Source of the DNA: Streptomyces sp. MNU76
Lineage (GTDB): Bacteria; Actinomycetota; Actinomycetes; Streptomycetales; Streptomycetaceae
Assembly: GCF_020982545.1 (NCBI RefSeq)
Contig: NZ_JAJKLK010000003.1
Location: 434,001 to 498,000 of the forward strand
DNA: 64,000 bases
Direction: 5' to 3'
The position numbers and the translations under genes were made by a program. Shown one piece after another: positions 33,039 through 42,065 of this stretch. Each line of letters starts with the position of its first letter. Position 1 is the stretch's first letter. Under the pieces are notes generated by a model, which had not been told where the DNA came from, made no database searches, and worked only from the letters and a program-made list of their open reading frames with translations.

Positions 33039-34721
33039 TCAGCTCAGCAGGTCGATCGCGTCGATCGCCGTGCCCGCACTGAGGTAGGAGGTCGTCCCCG
33101 AACCGCTCACCACGTTGATCCGCAGCACGTTGTACCGACTCGTGTCCGTCAGCCAGGCGGACGCCGGCACGCTGTAGGTGAACGTGTGGTTGTTGCCCCG
33201 GTAGGACCCGTTCGTCAGGGAGCGGGTGTTCGGCTGGGTGGGCGGCGAGGGGATCGCCGAGGTCCAGGTGTCGTTCACGACGACCTGCGGCCGGCCGTTG
33301 GCGTAAGCCGTCGTCACCCCGATGCGCAGGGTGTGGGCGGCTGCGGCCTGCGCCGCGGTCAGCCGGAAGTAGACGAGGAGTCCGCTGTTCACGTCCTTCC
33401 AGAGGTAGCAGGGGAAGGCCGAGGTCTCGGTCCCGCTGCCGATCACCACGTTGCCGGTCCAGGCGGCGGCCCGGATGTCCGAGGGGTGCGCGTACGTCAT
33501 CAGGTCGGCGTTCTTGAAGCCGCTCGGCGTGCCGTTCCAGTCGTTGATCCGCCAGATCGCGGACGCGTTCGAGGGGTCGTTGGTGGACGGGATCGCGATC
33601 GAGTTCAGTGTCGTCGTACCGCCCGCCGTGACCGTCACCGACGTCGTGTACACCGCCAGCTCACCCTTGAAGACCGTGAGGGTGTACGTCCCCGGGAGCA
33701 CCCCAGGGATGGAGTAGTAGCCGTCCGACGCGCGGGCCGAACCCCAGTACTGGGCGGCCGAGTTGGCGAGACCCACCGTGTACGCGTACGCAGTGTTCCG
33801 TCCGGTGATGCCGACGCCCGCCACCCGGCCCCGGCCGCTCGCGGCGACGTACCCGGACAGGCCGAGCGAGTCCGCCCACGAGGTGGTCAGGGTGCCCGGG
33901 AACAGCGACGAGGAGGGCGCCCCGCCGTCCGTGAAGGCGATGACGTACGGACCCTGGAGGCCGAACCGCTGCCCCTCGGTCTGGTTCTGGCCGTAGTACA
34001 GGATCTCGTAGAGGCCGCCGCCGTCCGCGCTCTGGTGGCGCAGCAGCGAGCGGTAGAAGGGGCCGCCGGAGGCCTTCTCGTGGTTGCTGCGGACCATCCA
34101 CAGGCCGACGCCGTTCGCCGACCAGCCGACATAGTCGTAGTCCATGACCCGGAGTCTGGAGAAGTGCTTCGAGCGGGTCTGGCCGTCGGACTTCCTGAAC
34201 ACGTCCGAAGCCTCGATGGTGGTGGGCGCGTAGGTGTAGGAGTCGGGCTGGTCGTTGAGGAACAGGCCCGCCTTCACACGCACGATGAAGCGGGTCGCGG
34301 AGACCGAGGTGTCGGCCTTGTTGGTCCACAGGTACACGTTGTTCTCGCCGCTGCGGGCCGCGTAGTAGTGCCTCAGCGTGCCGTGGGCGACGGAGACGAG
34401 GATCGTCGAGCCGGACTGCCTGATGGTGACGGTGGAGGTGCCGAGGCCGGACTCGATGTGCGAGTTCATGCCGCCGTAGCCCTGGTACTCCACGCCCCGG
34501 TAGACCAGCGACGACAGGTCGCCGTTGCTCTTCCTGACCTTGAACACGAGGTTCGCGCCGGTGTCGATCACATAGTTGGTGCCGTCGTCGGTGTAGCCGA
34601 AGGCCGCCGCGCGGGCGGTGCCGGCCAGCGGTCCGGCGAGGGTGGCGCCGACGGCGGTGGCTGCGGTACCGACGACGAAGCCGCGTCGGCCGAGCGTCGT
34701 GCGGTCGGGGGATCCGGACAT
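33039..34721 (-). CDS. Rhamnogalacturonan lyase (PL4-type)
   Basis: 560 aa. A Tat signal (TLGRRGFVVGTAATAVGATLAGPLAGTARA) precedes the three-domain layout of PL4 rhamnogalacturonan lyases. A beta-sandwich catalytic part comes first (FGYTDDGTNYVIDTGANLVFKVRKSNGDLSSLVYRGVEYQG..., with DYDYVGWSANGVGLWMVRSNHEKASGGPFYRSLLRHQ), then a fibronectin-like domain (YYSIPGVLPGTYTLTVFKGELAVY), then a jelly-roll carbohydrate-binding domain (IWRINDWNGTPSGFKNADLMTYAHPSD). It cleaves the rhamnose-galacturonate backbone of pectin RG-I by beta-elimination. GAGGAGG precedes the ATG. It is divergent from the acetylesterase gene and shares its control region. Confidence 0.92.
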   Translation of the reverse strand: MSGSPDRTTLGRRGFVVGTAATAVGATLAGPLAGTARAAAFGYTDDGTNYVIDTGANLVFKVRKSNGDLSSLVYRGVEYQGYGGMNSHIESGLGTSTVTIRQSGSTILVSVAHGTLRHYYAARSGENNVYLWTNKADTSVSATRFIVRVKAGLFLNDQPDSYTYAPTTIEASDVFRKSDGQTRSKHFSRLRVMDYDYVGWSANGVGLWMVRSNHEKASGGPFYRSLLRHQSADGGGLYEILYYGQNQTEGQRFGLQGPYVIAFTDGGAPSSSLFPGTLTTSWADSLGLSGYVAASGRGRVAGVGITGRNTAYAYTVGLANSAAQYWGSARASDGYYSIPGVLPGTYTLTVFKGELAVYTTSVTVTAGGTTTLNSIAIPSTNDPSNASAIWRINDWNGTPSGFKNADLMTYAHPSDIRAAAWTGNVVIGSGTETSAFPCYLWKDVNSGLLVYFRLTAAQAAAAHTLRIGVTTAYANGRPQVVVNDTWTSAIPSPPTQPNTRSLTNGSYRGNNHTFTYSVPASAWLTDTSRYNVLRINVVSGSGTTSYLSAGTAIDAIDLLS

Positions 34722-34818
34722 GGGGGGTGCCTCCTCGGAGGTGCGTGGGGGGAGTGCGGGTGATTCGGAAGGGTGACAGTTGAATCGTTTTCGCGAAAGG
34801 GCTTTCGCGGTGGGGAAG

Positions 34819-34862
34819 TTGACAATGTGCGAAAGTGGCCGGACATCTAGAAAGCGCTTGCC
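34819..34862. promoter_or_regulatory. Divergent control region of the rhamnogalacturonan genes
   Basis: A consensus TTGACA lies at 34819-34824, though its -10 box is uncertain. AGAAAGCGCTTGCC (34849-34862) follows; its complement contains GCAAGCGCTTTC, one mismatch from the motif at 14134 and 18391. Two short TTTCGCG/CGAAAG elements lie just upstream (34789-34808). Confidence 0.5.
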
Positions 34863-34914
34863 AAACGATGTACCGTCCAGCCGCCGGGTCATGTCACCCC
34901 TTCGAGGAGCCGCA

Positions 34915-35961
34915 ATGAGACGTTTCACCGTCGCCGCGCTGACGGCGGCCGCGACCCTGGGCACCGTCCTGGCGGCCGCACCGGCCGAGGCGCACCGGGG
35001 CCGCCCCGCACCGGGCCTGGAGAACTGCGCCGCGAACGCCTGCCACTTCGACGTCCCGGCCGGCACGTACGACGTGACGGTCCGCCTCGGCGGGGAGAGC
35101 GCGGCGAGCACGAAGGTCACCGGAGAGACCCGCCGCACGCTGCTCGCCGAGACGGCCACGGAGGCCGGCGAGCCCGTCTCCCGCAGCTTCACCGTGAACG
35201 TCCGCACCCCCGAGGGCGAGCCCACGGGCCACGACGGCACCCCCGGCCTCGACCTCGTCATCGGCGGTACGGCGCCCGCGCTGGCCGACATCCGGGTGAC
35301 CCCGGCCAAGCGCGCCCGCCAGATCTTCCTCGTCGGCGACTCCACGGTCTGCGACCAGCCCGGCGACCCCTACTCCGGCTGGGGCCAGCAGCTCCCGCAG
35401 TACCTGCGCAAGGGCGTCTCGGTCGCCAACTACGCCGACTCCGGCGAGAGCACGGTGTCCTACCTCGCCGACTCCCGGCTCTGGGCCACCGTCCAGCCGC
35501 GGATCCGCCGGGGCGACCTGGTCCTGATCCAGCTGGCCCACAACGACAAGCAGACCGACGGGCCGACCTACCGGGCCAACCTGGAGACCCTGGTCGCGGG
35601 CGTCCGCGAGAAGGGCGGCCGGCCGGTCCTGGTCACCCCGATCGTCCGCCGCTGGTTCAACGCCGACGGCACGCTGAACAACGGCACCGCCCTGCTGGTC
35701 AACGGCCTCGGCGTCGACCATCCGGCAGTCACCCGCGAGGTCGCCGCGGCGGGCGGGGTGCCGCTGATCGACCTCACCGCCGCCACGAAGGCGCTCGTGG
35801 AGTCGCTGGGGACGGAAGGGTCCAAGGCGCTGTACCTGTACAACGAGAAGCGGGACAACACCCACACGTCCGTGCACGGGGCGACGGTCTACGCCGGCCT
35901 GGTCCGTGACGGACTCGTCGCCCAGGGGCTGGTGCCCGAGGGGCGGACCAGGGTGGGGTAG
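34915..35961 (+). CDS. Secreted SGNH esterase (rhamnogalacturonan acetylesterase type, CE12)
   Basis: 348 aa. A signal peptide (MRRFTVAALTAAATLGTVLAAAPAEA) is followed by a small beta domain of about 110 residues and then an SGNH hydrolase: block I FLVGDSTVCDQ (nucleophile Ser), block II YADSGES (Gly), block III LAHNDKQ (Asn), and block V DNTHTSVHGA (Asp/His). The layout matches rhamnogalacturonan acetylesterases, which remove acetyl groups from RG-I so that the lyase can act. GAGGAGC precedes the ATG at 34915. It is divergent from the PL4 lyase gene. Confidence 0.9.
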   Translation: MRRFTVAALTAAATLGTVLAAAPAEAHRGRPAPGLENCAANACHFDVPAGTYDVTVRLGGESAASTKVTGETRRTLLAETATEAGEPVSRSFTVNVRTPEGEPTGHDGTPGLDLVIGGTAPALADIRVTPAKRARQIFLVGDSTVCDQPGDPYSGWGQQLPQYLRKGVSVANYADSGESTVSYLADSRLWATVQPRIRRGDLVLIQLAHNDKQTDGPTYRANLETLVAGVREKGGRPVLVTPIVRRWFNADGTLNNGTALLVNGLGVDHPAVTREVAAAGGVPLIDLTAATKALVESLGTEGSKALYLYNEKRDNTHTSVHGATVYAGLVRDGLVAQGLVPEGRTRVG

Positions 35962-36067
35962 AGACGCCTGGGGCGTCCCGACCGGAACCGGGGCGCCTCA
36001 GGTCTGGGGGTGGGTGGGCGTGGGGCGCGTGGAGTGCGTCGTCGGGTGCGGGTACGTCGGGGTTGCT

Positions 36068-36160
36068 CGCGCAGTTCCCCGCGCCCTCAAAGACCAGCCC
36101 CGCGCCCCTGAGAAGCACAGGGCGCAGCCCACGCATTTCAGGGGCGCGGGGAACTGCGCG
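36068..36160. repeat. Inverted pair of the GGGGCGCGGGGAACTGCGCG repeat
   Basis: Reverse-orientation copy at 36068-36086 and forward copy at 36141-36160, with flanking CTCG/CGAG extending the match; a partial CCCCGCGCCCC lies between. The 284-nt gap 35962-36245 holds nothing else. Confidence 0.75.
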
Positions 36161-36245
36161 AGAAGCCCCCTGACCCGCACCCGCCCGACGCAGCCGTACC
36201 CCCGAGCTATCAGGCGCCCTCGGCCCACAGCAGAAAGCGCAGCGC

Positions 36246-38012
36246 ATGCCCTCGCAGCAGCCTCACGACGACCGCACCCTCAGCCCGTACACCGGCTACA
36301 CCCGCGCCCACTGGGAGGCGGCGGCCGACTCACTGCTGGCCGCCGTGGAACCGTACGCGACGGCCGACGGCGCCCTCTACGACCTGCCCGGCGACCGCAC
36401 CAGCTGGTCCGGCCGGCTCTCCGACGGCCTGGAGGGCTACGCCCGCACCCTCCTGCTCGCCGCCTTCCGCCGGGACGAGACCGCGCTCGCCCGCTACGCC
36501 GACGGCCTGGCCGCGGGCGTCTCGGGCGTCTGGCCGCGCATCGAGGACCGGGGCCAGCCCCTCGTCGAGGCCGCGTCGATCGCCTTCGCGCTGCGCGTGA
36601 CACGCGAGCAGCTCTGGGATCACCTCGACGACACCGTCCGCCAGCGCGCGGCGGCCTGGCTCGGCGACGCGCTCACCGCCGAACCCTGGCCCTGCAACTG
36701 GGAGTTGTTCCCGGTGACCGTCGGCGGATTCCTCGAAGAGATCGGGTACGAACCGGAGCTGTCCCGCCGGGTCGTCGAGCAGCGCCTCGACCGGATCGAG
36801 CAGTGGTACCTCGGCGAGGGCTGGTACACCGACGGCGACGGCCGCAAGTTCGACTACTACAACGGCTGGGCCATGCACCTCTACCCGGTGCTGCACGCCT
36901 GGCTCGCGCACGACGACCGCCTCCTCGCCCGCTACGGCGACCGCCTCGCGGCCCATCTCGGCGACTACGCCCGCCTGTTCGGCGGCGACGGCGCCCCGCT
37001 CCACCAGGGCCGCTCCCTCACCTACCGCTTCGCGACGACCGTCCCGCTCTGGCTGGGCGCCCTCACCGGCCGTACGCCCCTGTCGCCCGGCGAGACACGA
37101 CGGCTGGCCTCGGGCGCGTTGAAGTACTTCCTCGACCGGGGCGCGGTGGACGACCGGGGCCTGCTGTCCCTGGGCTGGCACGGCCCGAACCCCGATGTCC
37201 TGCAGGGCTATTCGGGACCGGCCTCCCCGTACTGGGCCAGCAAGGGCTTCCTGGGCCTGCTCCTGCCGCCGGACCACGAGGTGTGGACGGCGACCGAGGA
37301 ACCGGGCCCCGTGGAGCGCGAGGACGAGCTGCGCCCCGTGGGCCCGCCCAACTGGCTGCTGCAGTCCACACGTTCGGACGGCCTGGTCCGCCTCCACAAC
37401 CACGGCAGCGAGGACGTCCGCTACGACCCCTTCTACACCCGCCTCGCGTACTCGACCGTGACGGAGCCCGTGCCCCTGGCGAAGCCGGCTGGGACATACG
37501 ACAACAGCGTGATCGTCGACGGCGACGCCGGACGTGTCGACATCGAGCCGCTGGGCGTGGGGCGGGGGTGGGCCGCGTCCCGGCACGCGGTCGGCGACAG
37601 CGGTGTGCGGGTCACCAGCCTCGTGGTGGCCCGGGGTGCGGTCGAGGTGCGTGCCCATCTGGTGAGCGGCGCGGCCCCCGGCACCCCGGTGCGGGTCACG
37701 GGCTGGGCGGCGGCGAAGGGCGTACGGGCCGAACTCGCGCCCGTGTACGGCCTGGGCCCGGAGGAGGCGGACGGGTCCGGACGTGCCGGCCGGACGACGG
37801 AGGACCCCACCCTCCTCGTCGCTCTCGCCCGGCTCACCGCCGACCCCGACCCCCTGCCGCTCACGGACCTGGTGTCCGTGGCGGTGGAGGGGCCGCACGA
37901 CGTGGTCGTGACGTGGGCCGACGGCGAGCGGGCGGCGTTCCGCTTCGACCGGACGGCGACGGCGTCGGACGGGCGATCCGCAGGGTCTTCGTGGTCGGTG
38001 AAGCCTCGCTGA
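36246..38012 (+). CDS. DUF2264-family protein (probable glycoside hydrolase)
   Basis: 588 aa with no signal peptide, so probably cytoplasmic. The N-terminal 360 residues form the DUF2264 (alpha/alpha)6-type domain: LSPYTGYTRAHWEAAADSLLAAVEPYAT, GLEGYARTLLLAAFR, PWPCNWELFPVTVGGFLEEIGYEPE, GWYTDGDGRKFDYYNGWAMHLYP and LQGYSGPASPYWASKGFLGLLLP. The C-terminal 200 residues are beta-rich. I recall DUF2264 being grouped by CAZy with beta-glucuronidases (GH154), which would suit arabinogalactan or RG side chains, but I cannot verify that here. No good ribosome-binding site precedes the ATG at 36246. Confidence 0.85.
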   Translation: MPSQQPHDDRTLSPYTGYTRAHWEAAADSLLAAVEPYATADGALYDLPGDRTSWSGRLSDGLEGYARTLLLAAFRRDETALARYADGLAAGVSGVWPRIEDRGQPLVEAASIAFALRVTREQLWDHLDDTVRQRAAAWLGDALTAEPWPCNWELFPVTVGGFLEEIGYEPELSRRVVEQRLDRIEQWYLGEGWYTDGDGRKFDYYNGWAMHLYPVLHAWLAHDDRLLARYGDRLAAHLGDYARLFGGDGAPLHQGRSLTYRFATTVPLWLGALTGRTPLSPGETRRLASGALKYFLDRGAVDDRGLLSLGWHGPNPDVLQGYSGPASPYWASKGFLGLLLPPDHEVWTATEEPGPVEREDELRPVGPPNWLLQSTRSDGLVRLHNHGSEDVRYDPFYTRLAYSTVTEPVPLAKPAGTYDNSVIVDGDAGRVDIEPLGVGRGWAASRHAVGDSGVRVTSLVVARGAVEVRAHLVSGAAPGTPVRVTGWAAAKGVRAELAPVYGLGPEEADGSGRAGRTTEDPTLLVALARLTADPDPLPLTDLVSVAVEGPHDVVVTWADGERAAFRFDRTATASDGRSAGSSWSVKPR

Positions 38013-38024
38013 GAGAGGTCGTGC

Positions 38025-38069
38025 AGGACGGGGCGCCGGGCGCGTACGCCCAGGTCGGCGTCCCGTCCT
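38025..38069. terminator. Long hairpin between convergent genes
   Basis: A 13-bp stem (38025-38037 with 38057-38069, one G-U pair) encloses a second 5-bp hairpin GGGCG-CGTA-CGCCC (38038-38051). It lies between the DUF2264 stop and the TetR-type stop, so it can serve both. Confidence 0.7.
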
Positions 38070-38101
38070 TACAAGAGGGCCGGTGCGGGCCCGTAGTGCG
38101 G

Positions 38102-38686
38102 TTACACCCGTTCCCGGTCGTCCCCGGGCCAGTGGGTCAGGGCCACGTGCAACGCCTCCACGGCCTTGTCCCAGGACAGGCCCACGTCCCGTGCCGCGCC
38201 GAAACCGCCGCCGGCCTCCAGGGCGCAGTAGCCGTGGAAGGTGCTGCGCAGTAGGCGTACGGCGTCGGTCAGGTCGGGTTCGTCGAGGCCGTAGGCGCGG
38301 AGCATGCCGTAGGTGATCTCGGCGGTGCGGCGCAGGGCGGGGGAGTCGGTGACGAGGACCTGGTCGACGGGGAGCTGTGTGGCCGCGTACCGGCCGGGGT
38401 GGTCGAGGGCGTACTCCCGGTAGGCCCCGGCGAAGGCGGCCAGCGCGTCCCTGCCCGCGCGCCCGGCCACGGCCTCGGCGATCCGGTCGATCATCTCGCC
38501 GCCGGCCAGCAGGGCGACCCGCGTCCGCAGGTCCTGGAGGTTCTTGACGTGCGAGTACAGACTCGCGTCCTTCACCCGGAAGTGCCGCGCCAGGGCGGAC
38601 AGGGTCACCTTCTCGAACCCGATCTCGTCCGCGAGATCGGCCGCGGCCTCCACGACCCGGTCGACGGTGAGCCCGGCACGGGCCAT
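38102..38686 (-). CDS. TetR-family transcriptional regulator
   Basis: 194 aa. The N-terminal HTH reads LTVDRVVEAAADLADEIGFEKVTLSALARHFRVKDASLYSHVKNLQDLRTRVALLA. The C-terminal ligand domain (AFAGAYREYALDHPGRYAATQLPVDQ..., ...LRSTFHGYCALEAGGGFG) matches the WHG-type C-terminal domain common in this branch. The start ATG 38684-38686 has GAGGTGG upstream; an in-frame GTG three codons earlier is possible. There is no clear target nearby; the next gene in its direction of origin is the secreted EEP-family enzyme, which starts well away. Confidence 0.9.
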   Translation of the reverse strand: MARAGLTVDRVVEAAADLADEIGFEKVTLSALARHFRVKDASLYSHVKNLQDLRTRVALLAGGEMIDRIAEAVAGRAGRDALAAFAGAYREYALDHPGRYAATQLPVDQVLVTDSPALRRTAEITYGMLRAYGLDEPDLTDAVRLLRSTFHGYCALEAGGGFGAARDVGLSWDKAVEALHVALTHWPGDDRERV

Positions 38687-38779
38687 GGAGACCACCTCTT
38701 CACCTCGGGGACCCGGAACGCCAAGGCTACCGCCCGCTGATCAAGGGTCCGGAGGGCCGTGCGACGGCTGGAGCGCAGG

Positions 38780-40099
38780 TCAGCCGATCGGCGCGTACAG
38801 GACGCCCAGCTTGTCGATCTCGTCGCCCGCGCGGCCGGTGAAGCCCACGATCTGCCAGCCGGACGGGGCCGTGAAGGTCTTCGTGTCCGAGGTGGCCGTG
38901 CCGGCGGCGAGGGTGCGGCCCTTGTCGGTGCCGAAGGAGGCGGAGAAGATCCGGGTACGGCCGTTCTTCTGGCCCTGCGTCAGCTTCACGGAGGTGAGGT
39001 GCTCGCCGGCGGCCAGGGTGAGTGAGGTCGCCGTGCCGCCGGTGCCGCCGTGGGTCAGCGTCGTACCGCCGTCGTGCGTGAGCGAGACCGCGTCGAGGCG
39101 GGAGGCGCCGCGCAGGGTCAGGGTGCGGGGCGAGACCGTCGAGGGCAGGTTGTCGGCGTCGTTGTACGCGGTGCCGTGCGGGCCGCCGTAGAAGTCGCTG
39201 GCCCGGAGCCTGGAGTTGAGGGTCCAGGAGAAGTCGACCGCGTGCGGGAAGTGGTCGGAGAGGTTGGCGCCCGCGGAGTCGAGGAACTTGGCCCAGTCGT
39301 TGTTGTAGCGGGTGGCGGTCAGGTCCACCACGTTGCTGTCCCGGTAGAAGACCTTGTCGACGACCTCGCAGTCGTTGGTGGGGGCGGTCGTCGGGCAGAC
39401 CAGCGCGTCGGCGCCCAGAGCGGGGGCGACACCGCCCTTGACCAGCTGCACCCACGGGTCCGTGAGCCCGTTCTCCGACACGAGGGAGCGGATGTTGTCG
39501 CCGGTGCGCGTGTAGCGGGTGTTGGTGTCGCCCATGACGATCACCGCGTTGCCCGCCGAGTTCGCCTTGATGAACTCGGAGAGCTGGGTGACGTTGGCGC
39601 GGCGGGCGGCGAGGGCCGCGTCGTCGGAGTCGGCGTTGGTGTGCACGTTGTAGAGGTCGACGTAGACGCCCTCGTCGAGCCGCACCCGGGCCAGGGAGAA
39701 GCCCTTCGGGGTGAGGCAGTTGGTGCCGGTGCAGTTGTTCCACTTCACGCGCTGGAAGTCGTCGAACGCGTAGTCCGACAGCGTGTTGAGACCGTCGCCG
39801 AAGGGCACGCCGCCACTGGTGGCGGTGCGGTACGGGTGGTCGTCGCCCGCGTACAGCGCCGCGTGGTAGTTGAAGTCCTCCTGGACGTTGACGATGTCGT
39901 ACGCCCCGAGGCGCGGGGAGATCAGCGGGGTGTTCGTCGCCGGCTTGCCGGAGCTCAGCCCCTCCGGGAGGCCCGCGACGTTGTAGGTGAGCACGTTGAA
40001 CGTGCCGGTGGTGGCGGCCGCGGCGGGGGTCGCGCCGGTGGTCGCGAGGCCGGTGACGGCGAGCGCGGCGGCCGCGAGGGTGCCGATCAGTCTTCTCAT
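38780..40099 (-). CDS. Secreted endonuclease/exonuclease/phosphatase-family enzyme with lectin-like tail
   Basis: 439 aa. A signal peptide (MRRLIGTLAAAALAVTGLATTGATPAAAA) precedes a DNase-I-fold catalytic domain of about 265 residues: FNVLTYNVAGLP, YDIVNVQEDFNYH (metal Glu), VYVDLYNVHTNAD, NAVIVMGDTNTRYT and LSDHFPHAVDFSW (catalytic His). The family includes sphingomyelinase-like phosphodiesterases and nucleases. The last 140 residues are beta-rich with repeated Gly/Thr (LTHGGTGGTATSLTLAAGEHLTSVKLTQGQKNGRTRIFSASFGT), resembling a jacalin-type lectin domain. The exact substrate (lipid, nucleic acid or inositol phosphate) is undetermined. Confidence 0.88.
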   Translation of the reverse strand: MRRLIGTLAAAALAVTGLATTGATPAAAATTGTFNVLTYNVAGLPEGLSSGKPATNTPLISPRLGAYDIVNVQEDFNYHAALYAGDDHPYRTATSGGVPFGDGLNTLSDYAFDDFQRVKWNNCTGTNCLTPKGFSLARVRLDEGVYVDLYNVHTNADSDDAALAARRANVTQLSEFIKANSAGNAVIVMGDTNTRYTRTGDNIRSLVSENGLTDPWVQLVKGGVAPALGADALVCPTTAPTNDCEVVDKVFYRDSNVVDLTATRYNNDWAKFLDSAGANLSDHFPHAVDFSWTLNSRLRASDFYGGPHGTAYNDADNLPSTVSPRTLTLRGASRLDAVSLTHDGGTTLTHGGTGGTATSLTLAAGEHLTSVKLTQGQKNGRTRIFSASFGTDKGRTLAAGTATSDTKTFTAPSGWQIVGFTGRAGDEIDKLGVLYAPIG

Positions 40100-40346
40100 G
40101 GGGACTCTCCGAGGGCGGGGCAGGGGTGAGGGGAAGATGAACGGTGTTCAGGTTCGACGTCAACCAGTGTGACGTGCAAGGTAAGTTGGGGAAACAGTGA
40201 GGGGCGTGGCGATTCGCCGTATCCCGGGAACCGGACGGCAACTCTCTGATCGTTTAACGTTCACTTTTCGCCTCGATCCTCCACAGACGGCGCGATCGCG
40301 TCGCGGTAGGCGGCCGCGGAAGGCAGCGGCATCCAGGAGGCGTTTC

Positions 40347-42065
40347 ATGGGACACGGGCACGCGCACCACGGCCACGGGCATCACCACCACGGGCACGAC
40401 CACGATCACGAGCACGAGGCGGCGGCCGCCCTCCCCGCCGCCTTCGACACCTCCGTGCCCGACGAGGCGCTGACCCCCGAGCAGCAGTCGCGCCGCACCC
40501 TGCTGCGCCGTGCCGGTCTGCTGGGCGCGGGCCTGACCGCCGCGAGCGTCCTCGCCCCGGCGGCGACGGCCCCCGCGTACGCCGCCCCGAACAACCGCAG
40601 GCGCGGCGGCTTCCTGTGGCTGGCCGGCGACCACCACATCCACACCCAGTACAGCAACGACGGCAAGTACCGCGTCGTCGACCAGGTCCGCCAGGGCGCC
40701 AGGCACGGCATGGACTGGCTGGTCATCACCGACCACGGCAACGAGACGCACGCCAGGATCGGTGTGGAGAAGGTCAACCCGGACATCAAGGAGGCCCGGG
40801 CCGCGTACGAGGACACCCTCGTCTTCCAGGGCCTGGAGTGGAACATCCCGGCCGCCGAGCACGGCACCGTCTTCGTGCACCCCGGCAGGAACGAGGTCTC
40901 GGTCCTCAAGCAGTTCGAGACCGACTACGACGGCGGTGTGAAGAAGGCCACCGACTCGACGCCCGCCAACGAGGCCCTCGCCATCGCGGGCCTCGACTTC
41001 CTCGCGGAGCAGGTCCGGCGGCGCAAGGTCAAGGACATCCTGATGCTCGCGAACCACCCCGCACGCAAGGGCATCGACTCACCGCACGAGATCCGAGCCT
41101 GGCGCGACGCCACGTCCGCCCGCCACCGGATCGCCGTCGGCATGGAGGGCGCGCCCGGCCACCAGGCCGCCGGCATCGAGAAGTCCGTCGGCATGGGCCG
41201 CGCCCGCGGTCTGTACGACGGCAGCCCGGGCGCCAACTCCTTCGCCGGTTATCCCCTGGAGAGCTACCGCACCTGGGGCGGCTTCGACTGGATGACCGCC
41301 ACCGTCGGCGGCCTGTGGGACAGCCTCCTCGCCGAGGGCAAGCCCTGGTGGATCACCGCCAACTCCGACTCCCACAACGTCTACACGGACACCGCCGAGC
41401 GCGGCGGTCCCGACAGCGACTACACCGCCAACGGCAAGCACACCGACCCCGTCTACAGCGGCAAGATCGACCTCACCGAGGGCGACTACTGGCCCGGCCA
41501 GTACAGCCGCACCCACGTCGGCGCCGACGGCTTCACCTACGCCGCCGTCATGGAGGGCATTCGCGCCGGCCGCATCTGGGTCGACCACGGCCGGCTCATC
41601 AGCGGCCTCGACGTCCGCGTCCTGGGTGGCAGCCGCTGGGCCACCCTCGGCGGCGCCCTGCACGTCAAGAAGGGCACCAAGGTCACCCTGAGCGTCGACG
41701 TGGCGCTCGCCGGTGGCCCCAACTGGGCCGGTTTCGTCCCCAAGCTGGCTCGCGTCGACGTCATCCAGGGCGATGTGACGGGCGCGGCCGCCGACAAGGA
41801 CACCTTCACAGCGCCGACCGCGAAGGTCGTGAAGTCCTACGAGGTGAACAAGTCCACCGGCACGGTCCGGCTCACCTGCGAACTCGGCAAGGTGGACCGC
41901 CCGCTCTACGTCCGGCTGCGCGGCAGCGACGGCAACCGCTCGGCCGTAGGCCTGATGGGCGCGGCCGTCGACCCGGCGGGCCCCGCGATCGACGTCGTCG
42001 GCGACGCCGACCCGTGGCGCGACCTGTGGTTCTACTCCAACCCGGTATGGGTCCTGCCCTCGTGA
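40347..42065 (+). CDS. Tat-exported PHP-domain phosphoesterase with His-rich leader
   Basis: 572 aa, start ATG 40347 after AGGAGG. The first 25 residues are dominated by His, Gly, Asp and Glu (MGHGHAHHGHGHHHHGHDHD), an unusual presumed metal-binding leader before a Tat signal (RRTLLRRAGLLGAGLTAASVLA). A PHP metal-dependent phosphoesterase domain follows: LAGDHHIHTQYSNDG (HxH), WLVITDHGNE, VFQGLEWN, DILMLANHPARKG and ITANSDSHNVY. The C-terminal 130 residues are beta-rich. The substrate is unknown. The stop TGA overlaps the GTG of the next gene, so the two are coupled. Confidence 0.88.
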   Translation: MGHGHAHHGHGHHHHGHDHDHEHEAAAALPAAFDTSVPDEALTPEQQSRRTLLRRAGLLGAGLTAASVLAPAATAPAYAAPNNRRRGGFLWLAGDHHIHTQYSNDGKYRVVDQVRQGARHGMDWLVITDHGNETHARIGVEKVNPDIKEARAAYEDTLVFQGLEWNIPAAEHGTVFVHPGRNEVSVLKQFETDYDGGVKKATDSTPANEALAIAGLDFLAEQVRRRKVKDILMLANHPARKGIDSPHEIRAWRDATSARHRIAVGMEGAPGHQAAGIEKSVGMGRARGLYDGSPGANSFAGYPLESYRTWGGFDWMTATVGGLWDSLLAEGKPWWITANSDSHNVYTDTAERGGPDSDYTANGKHTDPVYSGKIDLTEGDYWPGQYSRTHVGADGFTYAAVMEGIRAGRIWVDHGRLISGLDVRVLGGSRWATLGGALHVKKGTKVTLSVDVALAGGPNWAGFVPKLARVDVIQGDVTGAAADKDTFTAPTAKVVKSYEVNKSTGTVRLTCELGKVDRPLYVRLRGSDGNRSAVGLMGAAVDPAGPAIDVVGDADPWRDLWFYSNPVWVLPS

